Below, piece after piece: positions 8,147 through 15,802 of a stretch of 64,000 nt of DNA. The position numbers were made by a program, and so were the translations under genes. The DNA is from VRUE01 sp963840565 (GTDB taxonomy: Bacteria > Actinomycetota > Thermoleophilia > Solirubrobacterales > 70-9). The stretch lies in assembly GCA_963840565.1 (NCBI GenBank), contig CAWIZH010000003.1, positions 248,001 to 312,000 on the forward strand, in the 5' to 3' direction. Each line of letters starts with the position of its first letter. Position 1 is the first letter of the stretch. The notes beneath the pieces are model-generated. The model did no database searches. It had not been told where the DNA came from and saw only the letters and a list, made by a program, of their open reading frames with translations.

Positions 8147-8455
8147 ATGGTTCTCTACACCTGTGGACAGAAGACTCATGGGCCCGCCTTTGCCCACCCC
8201 TGTGGCAAGGCCGGGAAGGCTCTTGACAGCGCGGGCTACAAATACGAGCTGAAAGTGGTCGGCACCTACCGGCTGATGCCCTGGACCTGGGGCAGTCGCG
8301 ACGAGGAGCGGGCCGAGGTGAAGAAGCTGAGCGGCACCAACGAGGTGCCGATCCTCGTCCTCGACGACGGCGAGGTCATTTCCGGCTCGAGCACGATCGC
8401 GCGCTGGGCGCAGGAACATCCCGCGGCCAAGGCCGCGGCGAAGAGCCAGAGCTAA
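8147..8455 (+). CDS. glutaredoxin/GST N-terminal-like protein
   Basis: This small protein of 102 residues has a thioredoxin-fold layout. It opens with MVLYTCGQK, a short strand with a cysteine. A helix with HPCGKAGKALDSAG follows, and then NEVPILVLDDGEVISGSSTIARWAQEH. The cis-Pro turn (VPIL) and the DGEVISGSSTI motif are typical of the glutathione S-transferase N-domain and of glutaredoxin-like GST_N_3 proteins. It probably binds a thiol substrate, but no partner domain is present. Its end overlaps the stop of the convergent P450 gene by four bases. Confidence 0.7.
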   Translation: MVLYTCGQKTHGPAFAHPCGKAGKALDSAGYKYELKVVGTYRLMPWTWGSRDEERAEVKKLSGTNEVPILVLDDGEVISGSSTIARWAQEHPAAKAAAKSQS

Positions 8456-9783
8456 GCGGGGACCAGGTCGCGGTCGCGTGCCGGGTGGCGGGCGGTGACT
8501 ACGACCGGGGTGCCGTCCTTGGGCGAGAGGGTGATGTTGCGGCGGCCGATCTTCTCCGGCGCCGGGCTGGCCTTGTGCAGCTCGCAGCGGGTCAGGATCT
8601 CGCGCAGGGCGATCCGCATCTCGAACTCGGCGAAGGCGGCGCCGATGCAGCGCCGGATGCCGCCGCCGAAGGGGATCCAGGCGTAGGTGTCGGGCGAGCC
8701 CTCTAGGAAGCGCTCGGGGCGGAAGGCGAAGGGCTCGGGGAAGGAGTCGGCGCGGGTGTGGGCGAGCCAGATCGCCGGCGTTACGTCGGTGCCGGCGGGC
8801 AGGTTGATCCCGTCGGCGATGAGGTCCTTATTGAGGCGGCGACCCGCGAGCGGCACCACCGGCCGCAGCCGCAGCGACTCGCTGATCGTCGCCCGCAGGT
8901 AGTCGTCCTCGCCCTGCTCGAGCGAGTCGCGCAAGCGGCCCAGCTCGCGCGGATAGCGGAGCAACAGGTCAAAGGTCCAGGCCAGCGCCGTCGCCGTGGT
9001 CTCGTGGCCGGCCAGCAGCAGGGTCATCAGCTGGTCGCGCAGGTCGGTGTCGCTCATGCCGGATCCGTCCTCGAATTCGGCCTGCATCAGCAGCGAAAGG
9101 ATGTCCTCGCGCTCCTCATAGTTGCCGTTGGCGCGGTGCTCGGCGATCTCGGCGTAGAGCAGCTCGTCGGCCTCGTTCAGCTGCTTTTCGAACCTGGCCC
9201 AGGGCCCGCGACCGCCGAAGCGGCGGGAGGCCAGGCTGGTCAGCTGCGCGAACGGCGAGGCGGTCTCCTCGAGAACCCTGGTCAGGACGCTGCGCAGGCG
9301 CTCGAAGCGGGGGCCGTCGGCAACGCCGAAGACGACCTTGAGGATCACCTCGAGCGTGATCGCTTGCATGCGCGGGTGGATCGCAAACTCCTCGCCCAGC
9401 GGCCAGGAGTCGATCTCGCGGTCGACGATCTCCTCGACCAGCGGCTGATAGGAGCGCATCCGCTCACCGTGGAAGGGCGGCAGCATCACCTTGCGGTGGG
9501 CGAGGTGATCGGCGCCTTCGGTAACCAGCAGCGAGCGGGCGCCGACGATCGGGGTGAGGATGATGTCGCGCCCCGGCGGCAGCCCGTGCGAGCGCTCCGT
9601 ATAGAGAGCCTTGATCGCGGCGGGGTCGGAGATCAGCACCATCGGCCGCTCGAAGGTGAGAAATTTGACGCTGAAGCTGTCGCCGTACTTTTCCCGGCAC
9701 TCCTGCATGAAAGGCAGCGGCCGGAAGCTCCACCTGAGCGTCTGGGTCAGGGGCGAGCTCTTCGGTTCGGGCGGCAGGCTCAT
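8452..9783 (-). CDS. cytochrome P450
   Basis: This is a soluble bacterial haem monooxygenase of 443 residues. The I-helix oxygen-binding motif LLAGHETTATAL, the K-helix ESLRLRP, and the haem loop FGGGIRRCIGAAFAEFE (ligand Cys at about 379) are all intact. No membrane anchor is present. No ferredoxin or ferredoxin reductase lies next to it, so its electron donor must be elsewhere (a reductase with a 2Fe-2S domain is at 43689 but is paired with a desaturase). A perfect 24-base palindrome 15 bases upstream of the start suggests tight regulation by a dimeric repressor. The substrate is unknown. Confidence 0.93.
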   Translation of the reverse strand: MSLPPEPKSSPLTQTLRWSFRPLPFMQECREKYGDSFSVKFLTFERPMVLISDPAAIKALYTERSHGLPPGRDIILTPIVGARSLLVTEGADHLAHRKVMLPPFHGERMRSYQPLVEEIVDREIDSWPLGEEFAIHPRMQAITLEVILKVVFGVADGPRFERLRSVLTRVLEETASPFAQLTSLASRRFGGRGPWARFEKQLNEADELLYAEIAEHRANGNYEEREDILSLLMQAEFEDGSGMSDTDLRDQLMTLLLAGHETTATALAWTFDLLLRYPRELGRLRDSLEQGEDDYLRATISESLRLRPVVPLAGRRLNKDLIADGINLPAGTDVTPAIWLAHTRADSFPEPFAFRPERFLEGSPDTYAWIPFGGGIRRCIGAAFAEFEMRIALREILTRCELHKASPAPEKIGRRNITLSPKDGTPVVVTARHPARDRDLVPA

Positions 9784-9797
9784 CGCGAGAAGGATCG

Positions 9798-9821
9798 CAT
9801 ACTGGCTGCCCAGCCAGTATG
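9798..9821. promoter_or_regulatory. 24-bp perfect palindrome in the P450-purC divergent region
   Basis: The arms CATACTGGCTG and CAGCCAGTATG are exact complements separated by CC. The site lies 15 bases from the P450 start and 46 from purC. Length and symmetry are typical of TetR- or GntR-class operators. No matching regulator gene is adjacent. Confidence 0.55.
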
Positions 9822-9866
9822 AAGGCTCGGTTCAGCCACGCCGCGCTCCTCGCTAGCATCGCGCCA

Positions 9867-10715
9867 ATGCCGCCTATCACTGATCTGAAGCTCCACTCCT
9901 CAGGGAAGGTCCGCGAGATCTACGAGTGGGAGGACGACCTGCTGATGGTCGCCTCCGACCGGATCTCGATCTACGACGTGGTGATGCCGACGCCGGTTGC
10001 CGACAAGGGCAAGGTGCTGAACCGGATCTCGGAATTCTGGTTCGAGCTGACCGGCGACATCGTCCCAAATCACTTCCTCTCCGACGACGTGCCGGAAGAG
10101 GTGGCGGAACGGGCGATGCGGGTGCGTCGGCTGGAGATGTACCCGGTCGAGTGCGTGGTCCGCGGCTACCTCTCGGGGTCGGGCTGGAAGGAATACAGGA
10201 ACGGCGGCGCCGTCTGCGGGATCGAGCTGCCGCCCAACCTGCTCGAGTCCGACAAGCTGCCGGAGCCGATCTTCACCCCGGCGACCAAGGCCGAGATCGG
10301 CGACCACGACGAGAACGTCGACTTCGAGCGCGCCGCTGAGATCGTCGGCGACCGGGCGCTGATGGAGGAGCTGCGGCGGATCTCGATCGAGGTCTACACG
10401 CGCGGCGCCGAACACGCGGCCGAGCGGGGGATCATCCTCGCCGACACCAAGTTCGAGTTCGGCCGCCACGCCGGCGCCGAGATCGTCCTCGCCGACGAGG
10501 TGCTGACCCCCGACTCCTCGCGCTTCTGGCCGGCCGATCGCTACCAGCCCGGCAGCACGCAACCCTCCTTCGATAAGCAGTACGTGCGCGACTGGGCCGA
10601 CGAGGCGGGCTGGGACCACAAGCCGCCGGCGCCGGAGCTGCCGCCCGACGTGATCGAGCAGACGCGGGCCAAGTACGTCGAGGCCTACGAGCGGATCACG
10701 GAGCGCAGCTTCTAG
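9867..10715 (+). CDS. purC: phosphoribosylaminoimidazole-succinocarboxamide (SAICAR) synthase
   Basis: PurC couples CAIR with aspartate using ATP. I chose ATG 9867 because the family begins with the short lead before LHSSGKVREIYEW. The longer frame from TTG 9819 would add 16 residues lying over the P450 promoter. Motifs include SGKVREIY (ATP loop), ASDRISIYDVVMPTPVADKG, the VVRGYLSGSGW substrate segment and ILADTKFEFG. The length of 282 residues fits the eukaryote-like/actinobacterial form. Its TAG stop overlaps the GTG start of purS, and purC-purS-purQ-purL are translationally coupled. Confidence 0.95.
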   Translation: MPPITDLKLHSSGKVREIYEWEDDLLMVASDRISIYDVVMPTPVADKGKVLNRISEFWFELTGDIVPNHFLSDDVPEEVAERAMRVRRLEMYPVECVVRGYLSGSGWKEYRNGGAVCGIELPPNLLESDKLPEPIFTPATKAEIGDHDENVDFERAAEIVGDRALMEELRRISIEVYTRGAEHAAERGIILADTKFEFGRHAGAEIVLADEVLTPDSSRFWPADRYQPGSTQPSFDKQYVRDWADEAGWDHKPPAPELPPDVIEQTRAKYVEAYERITERSF

Positions 10716-10951
10716 TGGCGAAGGCCCGGGTCCTGATCCGGCCGAAGGAGGGAATCCTCGACCCGCAGGGCAAGGCGGTCGAGCGGGCGCTGCCGGCGCT
10801 CGGCTTCGAGGGGATCGAGCACGTGCGGGTGGGCCGCATGGTCGAGCTGGAAGCCGACGACCCGGCGCGCCTGGGCGAGCTCTGCGAGAAGCTGCTCGCC
10901 AACCCGCTGATCGAGGACTACGAGATCGAGCGCCTCGACGGCGCCGCCTGA
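10715..10951 (+). CDS. purS: phosphoribosylformylglycinamidine synthase subunit PurS
   Basis: This 78-residue protein bridges the PurL and PurQ subunits of FGAM synthase. It is recognisable by its size, by the opening VLIRPKEGILDPQGKAVERALPALGF and by VRVGRMVELEA, with a C-terminal NPLIEDYEIERLD. The GTG start overlaps the purC stop by one base, and its own TGA overlaps the ATG of purQ. This tight PurS-PurQ-PurL order is standard for the multi-subunit enzyme of Gram-positive bacteria. Confidence 0.95.
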   Translation: MAKARVLIRPKEGILDPQGKAVERALPALGFEGIEHVRVGRMVELEADDPARLGELCEKLLANPLIEDYEIERLDGAA

Positions 10952-11631
10952 TGCGCTGGGGAGTGCTCCAGTTCCCCGGCTCCTGTGACGAGCGCGACGC
11001 CCTGCACGCCTGCTCGCTGCTCGGCGAGGCGCGGCTGGTCTGGCACGAGGAGCGCAACCTGGAGGGCATCGACGCGGTCGTCGTCCCCGGTGGCTTCTCC
11101 TACGGCGATTACCTGCGAGCCGGCGCGATCGCCCGCTTCTCGCCGGCGATGGAGGCGGTCAGCGAGTTCGCCGCCGCGGGCGGCCCGGTGCTGGGAATCT
11201 GCAACGGCTTCCAGGTCCTCTGTGAGGCGGGCCTCCTCCCCGGAGCGCTGCTCCTCAACGAGAGCCTCCGCTTCACCTGCCGCCAACTCGACCTAATCGC
11301 GGTCGATGGGCCTGAAACGTCCATATATCGGACGTTTCAGGCCCATCGACCCGGGGGCTCGCTGTCGATTCCGGCTAAGCATGGGGAAGGGCGGTACTTT
11401 GCGCCTGAGGGGGTGCTCGATGCGCTCGAGGCGAACGGGCAGGTCGCCTACCGCTACGCGCCGGGGCAGAACCCGAACGGGTCGGCTCGGGACATTGCCG
11501 GAGTGCGCAACAAGGCGGGCAACGTGGTCGGCCTGATGCCGCATCCGGAGCACGCTGTCGATCCGCTTACCGGCTCGACTGACGGCCTGCGCGTCTTCGA
11601 AGCCGTCGCTTTGGCCGGAGTGCCGGCGTGA
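10951..11631 (+). CDS. purQ: phosphoribosylformylglycinamidine synthase subunit PurQ (glutaminase)
   Basis: PurQ is the class I glutamine amidotransferase that feeds ammonia to PurL. The 226-residue protein has the oxyanion region VVVPGGFSYGDYLRAGA, the nucleophile elbow VLGICNGFQVLCEAGLLPG (catalytic Cys) and a C-terminal LMPHPEHA with catalytic His and Glu. Between FTCRQLDLIAV and SIPAKHGEGRYF, the coding sequence contains a 51-base perfect palindrome (11301-11351). It encodes DGPETSIYRTFQAHRP while keeping the frame, so the loop is only about three residues longer than usual. The stop overlaps purL by four bases. Confidence 0.95.
   Translation: MRWGVLQFPGSCDERDALHACSLLGEARLVWHEERNLEGIDAVVVPGGFSYGDYLRAGAIARFSPAMEAVSEFAAAGGPVLGICNGFQVLCEAGLLPGALLLNESLRFTCRQLDLIAVDGPETSIYRTFQAHRPGGSLSIPAKHGEGRYFAPEGVLDALEANGQVAYRYAPGQNPNGSARDIAGVRNKAGNVVGLMPHPEHAVDPLTGSTDGLRVFEAVALAGVPA
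11301..11351. repeat. 51-base perfect palindrome inside purQ
   Basis: Two exactly complementary 22-base arms (left 11301-11322, beginning GGTCGATGGGCC; right 11330-11351, ending GGCCCATCGACC) flank the loop ATATATC. The whole lies within the coding frame. It would form a very stable hairpin in DNA or mRNA. Confidence 0.9.
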
Positions 11632-13817
11632 CGGCCGCGGTCGCCAAGCACCGCGAGCTGGGCCTGACCGACTCCGAGTTCGAGCTGATCGTCGAGAAGC
11701 TCGGCCGCGAGCCAAACACCGTCGAGCTGGCGATGTTCAGCCTGCTCTGGTCCGAGCACTGCGCCTACAAGCACTCGCGCAAGCTGCTCGGGCAGCTGCC
11801 GACCGAGGGCGAGCGAGTGGTGATGGGACCGGGCGAGAACGCCGGCGCTGTCGACATCGGCAACGGCTACGCGATCGCCTTCAAGGTCGAGTCCCACAAC
11901 CACCCGAGCGCGGTCGAACCCTTCCAGGGGGCGGCGACCGGGGTCGGCGGGATCCTCCGCGACGTCTTCGCGATCGGCGCCCGCCCGATCGCGATCCTCG
12001 ACTCGCTGCGCTTCGGCGAGCTCGACTCGGTGCGCTCGCGCCACCTGCTCGACGGCGCCGTGCGCGGGATCGGCCACTACGGCAACTCGATCGGGGTGGC
12101 CACGGTCGGCGGCGAGATCTACTTCGAGGGGCCCTACGAGCACAACTGCCTGGTCAACGCGATGTGCCTCGGGATCGCACGGACGAAGGACATGGTGCGC
12201 GCCGCCGCCGCCGGGGTCGGCAACGCGGTCGTGCTGATGGGCGCGACAACCGGGCGCGACGGGATCGGTGGCGCCTCGGTGCTGGCCTCGGCAGAGCTCG
12301 GCGAGGGTGACGAGGCAAAGCGGCCGACCGTCCAGGTCGGCGACCCCTTCGAGGAGTCAAAGGTGCTCGAGTGCTGCCTCGAGCTGCTCGAGAAGGGGCT
12401 GCTGGTCTCGCTGCAGGACCTCGGCGCGGCGGGGCTGACGTCCTCAGCCGGCGAGATGGCCTCGGCCGGCGGCGTCGGCATCGACATCGACGTGGCGCGG
12501 GTGCCGCTGCGCGAGGCTGACATGGAGCCCTTCGAGATCATGGTCTCCGAGTCCCAGGAGCGGATGCTCGGCGTGGTCGAACCGGCCAAGGTCGCCGAGG
12601 TGCTGGCCGTCTGCGAGAAATGGCAGACCGGCTCGGCCGAAATCGGCGTCGTCACCGATACGGGCCAGGTGCGGATCCTGCGCGGCGCCGACGTCGTCGG
12701 CGAGATGCCGGTCGAGGCGCTGGTCGACGGCTGCCCGCTCTACGACCTCGAGCCGGCTGAACCCGAGGGGTGGATCTACGGCAACCGCGCCACGCTCGAG
12801 CATGGCCTGACCGCCGAGGAGACGCTGCTGGCGCTGCTCGCCTCACCCAGCATCGCCTCCAAGCGCTGGATCTTCGAGCAGTACGACTCGGTGGTCGGCT
12901 CGCGCACGGTGCGCCGGCCGGAGTCGGCCGACGCCGCCGTCCTGCAGGTGCCGGAGGTCGGCAACGCGATCGCCGTCTCGATCGACGGCAACGGCCGCCG
13001 CGTCGCCTGCGATCCCCACGCCGGCACGATCGAGGCGGTGCTCGAGTGCGCCCAGAACCTCGCCTGCGTCGGCGCCGAGCCGCTCGGCCTGACCAACTGC
13101 CTCAACTTTGGCAACCCCGAGAAACCGGTCCCCGCCTGGCAGCTCGACCGCGCGATCGCAGGCCTCGCCGAGGCCTGCAGGGCGCTCAACGTCCCCGTCG
13201 TCGGCGGCAACGTCTCGCTCTACAACGAGGGCCCCGAAGGGCCGATCTACCCGACCCCGGTCGTCGCCATGGTCGGCGAGCTCCCCGACCCAGCGAAGGC
13301 CTGCGGCAGCGCCTTCGCCAAGGAGGGCGACGCAATCGGGCTGCTTGGCCCCTTCTCCCCAACCCTGGCCGGCACCGAGCTGGCCAAGCTCCGCGGGGAG
13401 CTGGACATGGGCCTACCCCAACCCGAGATCGAGGTGGTCGCCGCCGCCTGCGCCACCGTGCGTGAGGCGGTCCGCGCCGGCAAGCTCTCCTCCGCCCACG
13501 ACATCAGCGACGGGGGCCTCGCCTGCGCCCTGGCCGAGTCGGCAATCGCGGGCGGGATGGGCTGCAGCATCGACCTGCAGCCGCTGCGCGAACGCGGCTG
13601 CTCGCCCGAGGAGGCCCTCTTTGGCGAGGGAGCCGGTGGCTTTCTGCTCAGCGGCGACCGCTCAATCCTGGAGGAGCTTGGCGCGACGCCGCTAGGCAAG
13701 GTCGGCGGCACGACGATCGAGATCGCCGCCGGCGATCGCAGCCTCACGGTCGGCCTCGTCGCGGTCGAGAGCGCCTGGCGCTCGCTGCGGTCGCAGGCCG
13801 AGCACGACGGCGCCTGA
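11628..13817 (+). CDS. purL: phosphoribosylformylglycinamidine synthase subunit PurL
   Basis: This is the ATP-dependent synthase subunit (small PurL type, 729 residues), which converts FGAR to FGAM with ammonia supplied by PurQ. Motifs include SLLWSEHCAYKHS near the N-terminus, FKVESHNHPSAVEPFQGAATGVGG, the LQDLGAAGLTSSAGEMA glycine-rich loop, and a second half with NCLNFGNPEKP and SAHDISDGGLACALAE. The start overlaps the purQ stop. The last 126 bases are also the 3' end of a convergent MFS gene on the other strand. Confidence 0.96.
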   Translation: MTAAVAKHRELGLTDSEFELIVEKLGREPNTVELAMFSLLWSEHCAYKHSRKLLGQLPTEGERVVMGPGENAGAVDIGNGYAIAFKVESHNHPSAVEPFQGAATGVGGILRDVFAIGARPIAILDSLRFGELDSVRSRHLLDGAVRGIGHYGNSIGVATVGGEIYFEGPYEHNCLVNAMCLGIARTKDMVRAAAAGVGNAVVLMGATTGRDGIGGASVLASAELGEGDEAKRPTVQVGDPFEESKVLECCLELLEKGLLVSLQDLGAAGLTSSAGEMASAGGVGIDIDVARVPLREADMEPFEIMVSESQERMLGVVEPAKVAEVLAVCEKWQTGSAEIGVVTDTGQVRILRGADVVGEMPVEALVDGCPLYDLEPAEPEGWIYGNRATLEHGLTAEETLLALLASPSIASKRWIFEQYDSVVGSRTVRRPESADAAVLQVPEVGNAIAVSIDGNGRRVACDPHAGTIEAVLECAQNLACVGAEPLGLTNCLNFGNPEKPVPAWQLDRAIAGLAEACRALNVPVVGGNVSLYNEGPEGPIYPTPVVAMVGELPDPAKACGSAFAKEGDAIGLLGPFSPTLAGTELAKLRGELDMGLPQPEIEVVAAACATVREAVRAGKLSSAHDISDGGLACALAESAIAGGMGCSIDLQPLRERGCSPEEALFGEGAGGFLLSGDRSILEELGATPLGKVGGTTIEIAAGDRSLTVGLVAVESAWRSLRSQAEHDGA

Positions 13818-15137
13818 GACCAGGGCGGCGATCACCGAGAAGAGATAAGCGTTGTTGGCGACGTCGAGGGCCGCCTGCAGCGTCGCCGGTTCGCCGACGA
13901 TGGCGACGAGGATCGCGGTGCCGAGCACGGCGCCGACCTGGCGGAAGGCGGCATTGACGGCGCTGGCTGTGGCGAAACGGTCGTCGGCGATGTCGCGGAC
14001 GGAAGCCGCGCCAAGGGTCGGGAAGGCGAGGCCGATGCCGATGCCGGTCAGGCACGCTCCCGGCAGCCAGAGGCCGAGCCAGTCGGGGGTGGCGCCGGCC
14101 GAGCGCAGGACCATCACGCCGGCGGCAAAGAAGAGTGTGCCGGGGACGATCACGGCGCGGTGGCCGAAGCGGTCGGCGAGGCGTCCCGCTGGGCCGGCGA
14201 AGATCGTCGAGAGGGTCGGGCCAGGCAGGGTCGCGGCGCCGGCCTGCAGCACGGTGTAGCCCCAGATCGAGGTGAGGAAGACGACGTTGCCGAGGATCAG
14301 CGAGAAGAAGGCGGCGGCGAAGAGCAGCGTGCCGAGGTTGCCGATGCGGAAGGAGCCGTGACGGAACAGCTCCGGCTCGACGATCGGGCGCGGGTGGCGG
14401 CTGCTGCGCCAGGCGACCGCCGCGAGCAGCGCCGCGGCGGCGGCGAAACAGCCGAGGGTTGAGGTCGCGGACCAGCCCCAGTCGTTGCCCTCGACGATCG
14501 CGAGGGTGACCAGCGCCAGGCTGCCCGCCAGCATCAGCGCGCCGGGGAGGTCCGGCAGGCGGCTGTCGCGCTGAGGGCGCTCGCGCAGGCGGCGGCTGCC
14601 GGCGAAGACGACCGCAGCACCGAGCGGCAGGTTGACAAGGAAGACGAGACGCCAGTCAGAGAGCTCGACCAGGGCACCGCCGAGGGTCGGGCCGATCGCA
14701 GCCGCCGCGGCCGCGGCGGCGCCCCAAAGACCAACGCCGGTGGCCCGTCGCTCGGGCGGGAAAGCATCGAGGACGAGCGCCAGCGAGGTCGGCATGATCA
14801 TTGCCGCGCCGATGCCCTGGACGACGCGGAAGGCGATCAACAGCTCGAGCGAGGGCGCGATCGCGCAGAGCAGGCTGGCGGCGGTGAAACCGGCGACGCC
14901 GAGCAGGAAGACCCGCTTGTGGCCGAAGCGATCGGCGAGCCCGCCCGCGGGCACGAGCAGGGCGGCAATGACGACGAAGTAGCCGTCGAGCACCCAGGAC
15001 AGCGCGTCGCGTCCCGACCCCGAGAACGAGGAGGAGATATCGGGGAAGGCGATGTTGACGATCGTCGCGTCGAGAAAGGCCAGGAAAGCTCCGGCACAGG
15101 CAATTGCTACGGCACTTCTATGTCCACGGTCATACAT
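13692..15137 (-). CDS. MFS drug efflux transporter (DHA2 / EmrB-QacA type)
   Basis: This is a proton-driven efflux pump with about 14 membrane segments in 481 residues. The opening (AIACAGAFLAFLDATIVNIAFPDI) carries the LD(A/S)TIVN motif of the DHA2 family, followed by GGLADRFGHKRVFLLG (motif A) and the motif C region ATGVGLWGAAAAAAAAIGPTLGG. The final membrane helix ends around GAVVLGL. The last 35 or so residues are hydrophilic and are encoded antisense to purL. It diverges from a TetR regulator, and one of two matching operator boxes overlaps its start codon, so it is probably repressed by that regulator and induced by a toxic ligand. Confidence 0.9.
   Translation of the reverse strand: MYDRGHRSAVAIACAGAFLAFLDATIVNIAFPDISSSFSGSGRDALSWVLDGYFVVIAALLVPAGGLADRFGHKRVFLLGVAGFTAASLLCAIAPSLELLIAFRVVQGIGAAMIMPTSLALVLDAFPPERRATGVGLWGAAAAAAAAIGPTLGGALVELSDWRLVFLVNLPLGAAVVFAGSRRLRERPQRDSRLPDLPGALMLAGSLALVTLAIVEGNDWGWSATSTLGCFAAAAALLAAVAWRSSRHPRPIVEPELFRHGSFRIGNLGTLLFAAAFFSLILGNVVFLTSIWGYTVLQAGAATLPGPTLSTIFAGPAGRLADRFGHRAVIVPGTLFFAAGVMVLRSAGATPDWLGLWLPGACLTGIGIGLAFPTLGAASVRDIADDRFATASAVNAAFRQVGAVLGTAILVAIVGEPATLQAALDVANNAYLFSVIAALVSGAVVLGLRPQRAPGALDRDEADREAAIAGGDLDRRAADLA
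15119..15134. promoter_or_regulatory. operator box 1 for the TetR/MFS pair
   Basis: TATGTCCACGGTCATA is an imperfect palindrome fitting TATGnCCryGGnCATA. It overlaps the first codons of the MFS gene. A second copy is centred 36 bases away, at the TetR start. Confidence 0.6.
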
Positions 15138-15154
15138 CGGAGCGGACTATAGAC

Positions 15155-15170
15155 TATGTCCGTGGGCATA
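15155..15170. promoter_or_regulatory. operator box 2 for the TetR/MFS pair
   Basis: TATGTCCGTGGGCATA matches box 1 in 13 of 16 positions and is itself quasi-palindromic. It covers the ATG of the regulator gene, consistent with autorepression of a leaderless or short-leader transcript. Confidence 0.6.
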
Positions 15171-15785
15171 GCGCGGATAGCCGATGGGGAGCCGGTCGAG
15201 GCCAAGCGGCGCGACGGCCGCGCCTTGCTGCTCAAAGGCGCCCGGCAGCTGCTTGCCGAGAAGGGCTACGCGGGGATGGAGCTGCGCGATGTCGCCGAGC
15301 GAGGCAAGGCGCCGCGAGGCTCGATCTACCACCACTTCCCCGGCGGCAAGGTGCAGCTGGCGCGCGAGGCGGCCGAGCTCGAGGGGACGACGATCCGCGA
15401 CCTGATCGAGCGCTCGCTCGAGGAGCGCGGGTTGAAGCAGACGCTTGCCCTCTTCGGCGACTTCTTCCGCCGCCGGGTCGCCGACTACCCCGAGCGAATC
15501 GGCTGCCCGGTCGCCGCCGTCGCCCTCGCCCGGCCCGAGGACCCCGAGCTGGCGGCGGTCGCAACAGCCGCCTTCCAGAGCTGGGAACGGCCGATCGCGG
15601 CGGCCCTGCGCGACGAAGGCGTCGGCGCCAGGGACGCGGAGACCTTCGCCGGCCTCGTCGTCTCAACCGTCGAGGGCGCCCTGCTGCGCGCCCGCGCCGC
15701 CGGCAGCCGGGAGCCGCTCGACTCGGCGATCGGCGGCCTCGAGCAGGCGCTCGAGGCGCTGCTCGTCGCCGCGAAATCCGGCTAG
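15156..15785 (+). CDS. TetR/AcrR family transcriptional regulator
   Basis: This one-component repressor has 209 residues. The N-terminal helix-turn-helix domain reads LLLKGARQLLAEKGYAGMELRDVAERGKAPRGSIYHHFPGGK, a clear TetR signature. The C-terminal part is a helical ligand-binding and dimerisation domain (TetR_C type with VAAVALARPEDPEL). It diverges from the DHA2 efflux gene 18 bases away, with paired operator boxes overlapping both starts, so it most likely represses the pump and itself. The ATG at 15156 lies inside operator box 2. A GTG two codons in is an alternative start. Confidence 0.88.
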   Translation: MSVGIARIADGEPVEAKRRDGRALLLKGARQLLAEKGYAGMELRDVAERGKAPRGSIYHHFPGGKVQLAREAAELEGTTIRDLIERSLEERGLKQTLALFGDFFRRRVADYPERIGCPVAAVALARPEDPELAAVATAAFQSWERPIAAALRDEGVGARDAETFAGLVVSTVEGALLRARAAGSREPLDSAIGGLEQALEALLVAAKSG

Positions 15786-15802
15786 CCGGCTAGCCTGCGG
15801 CG

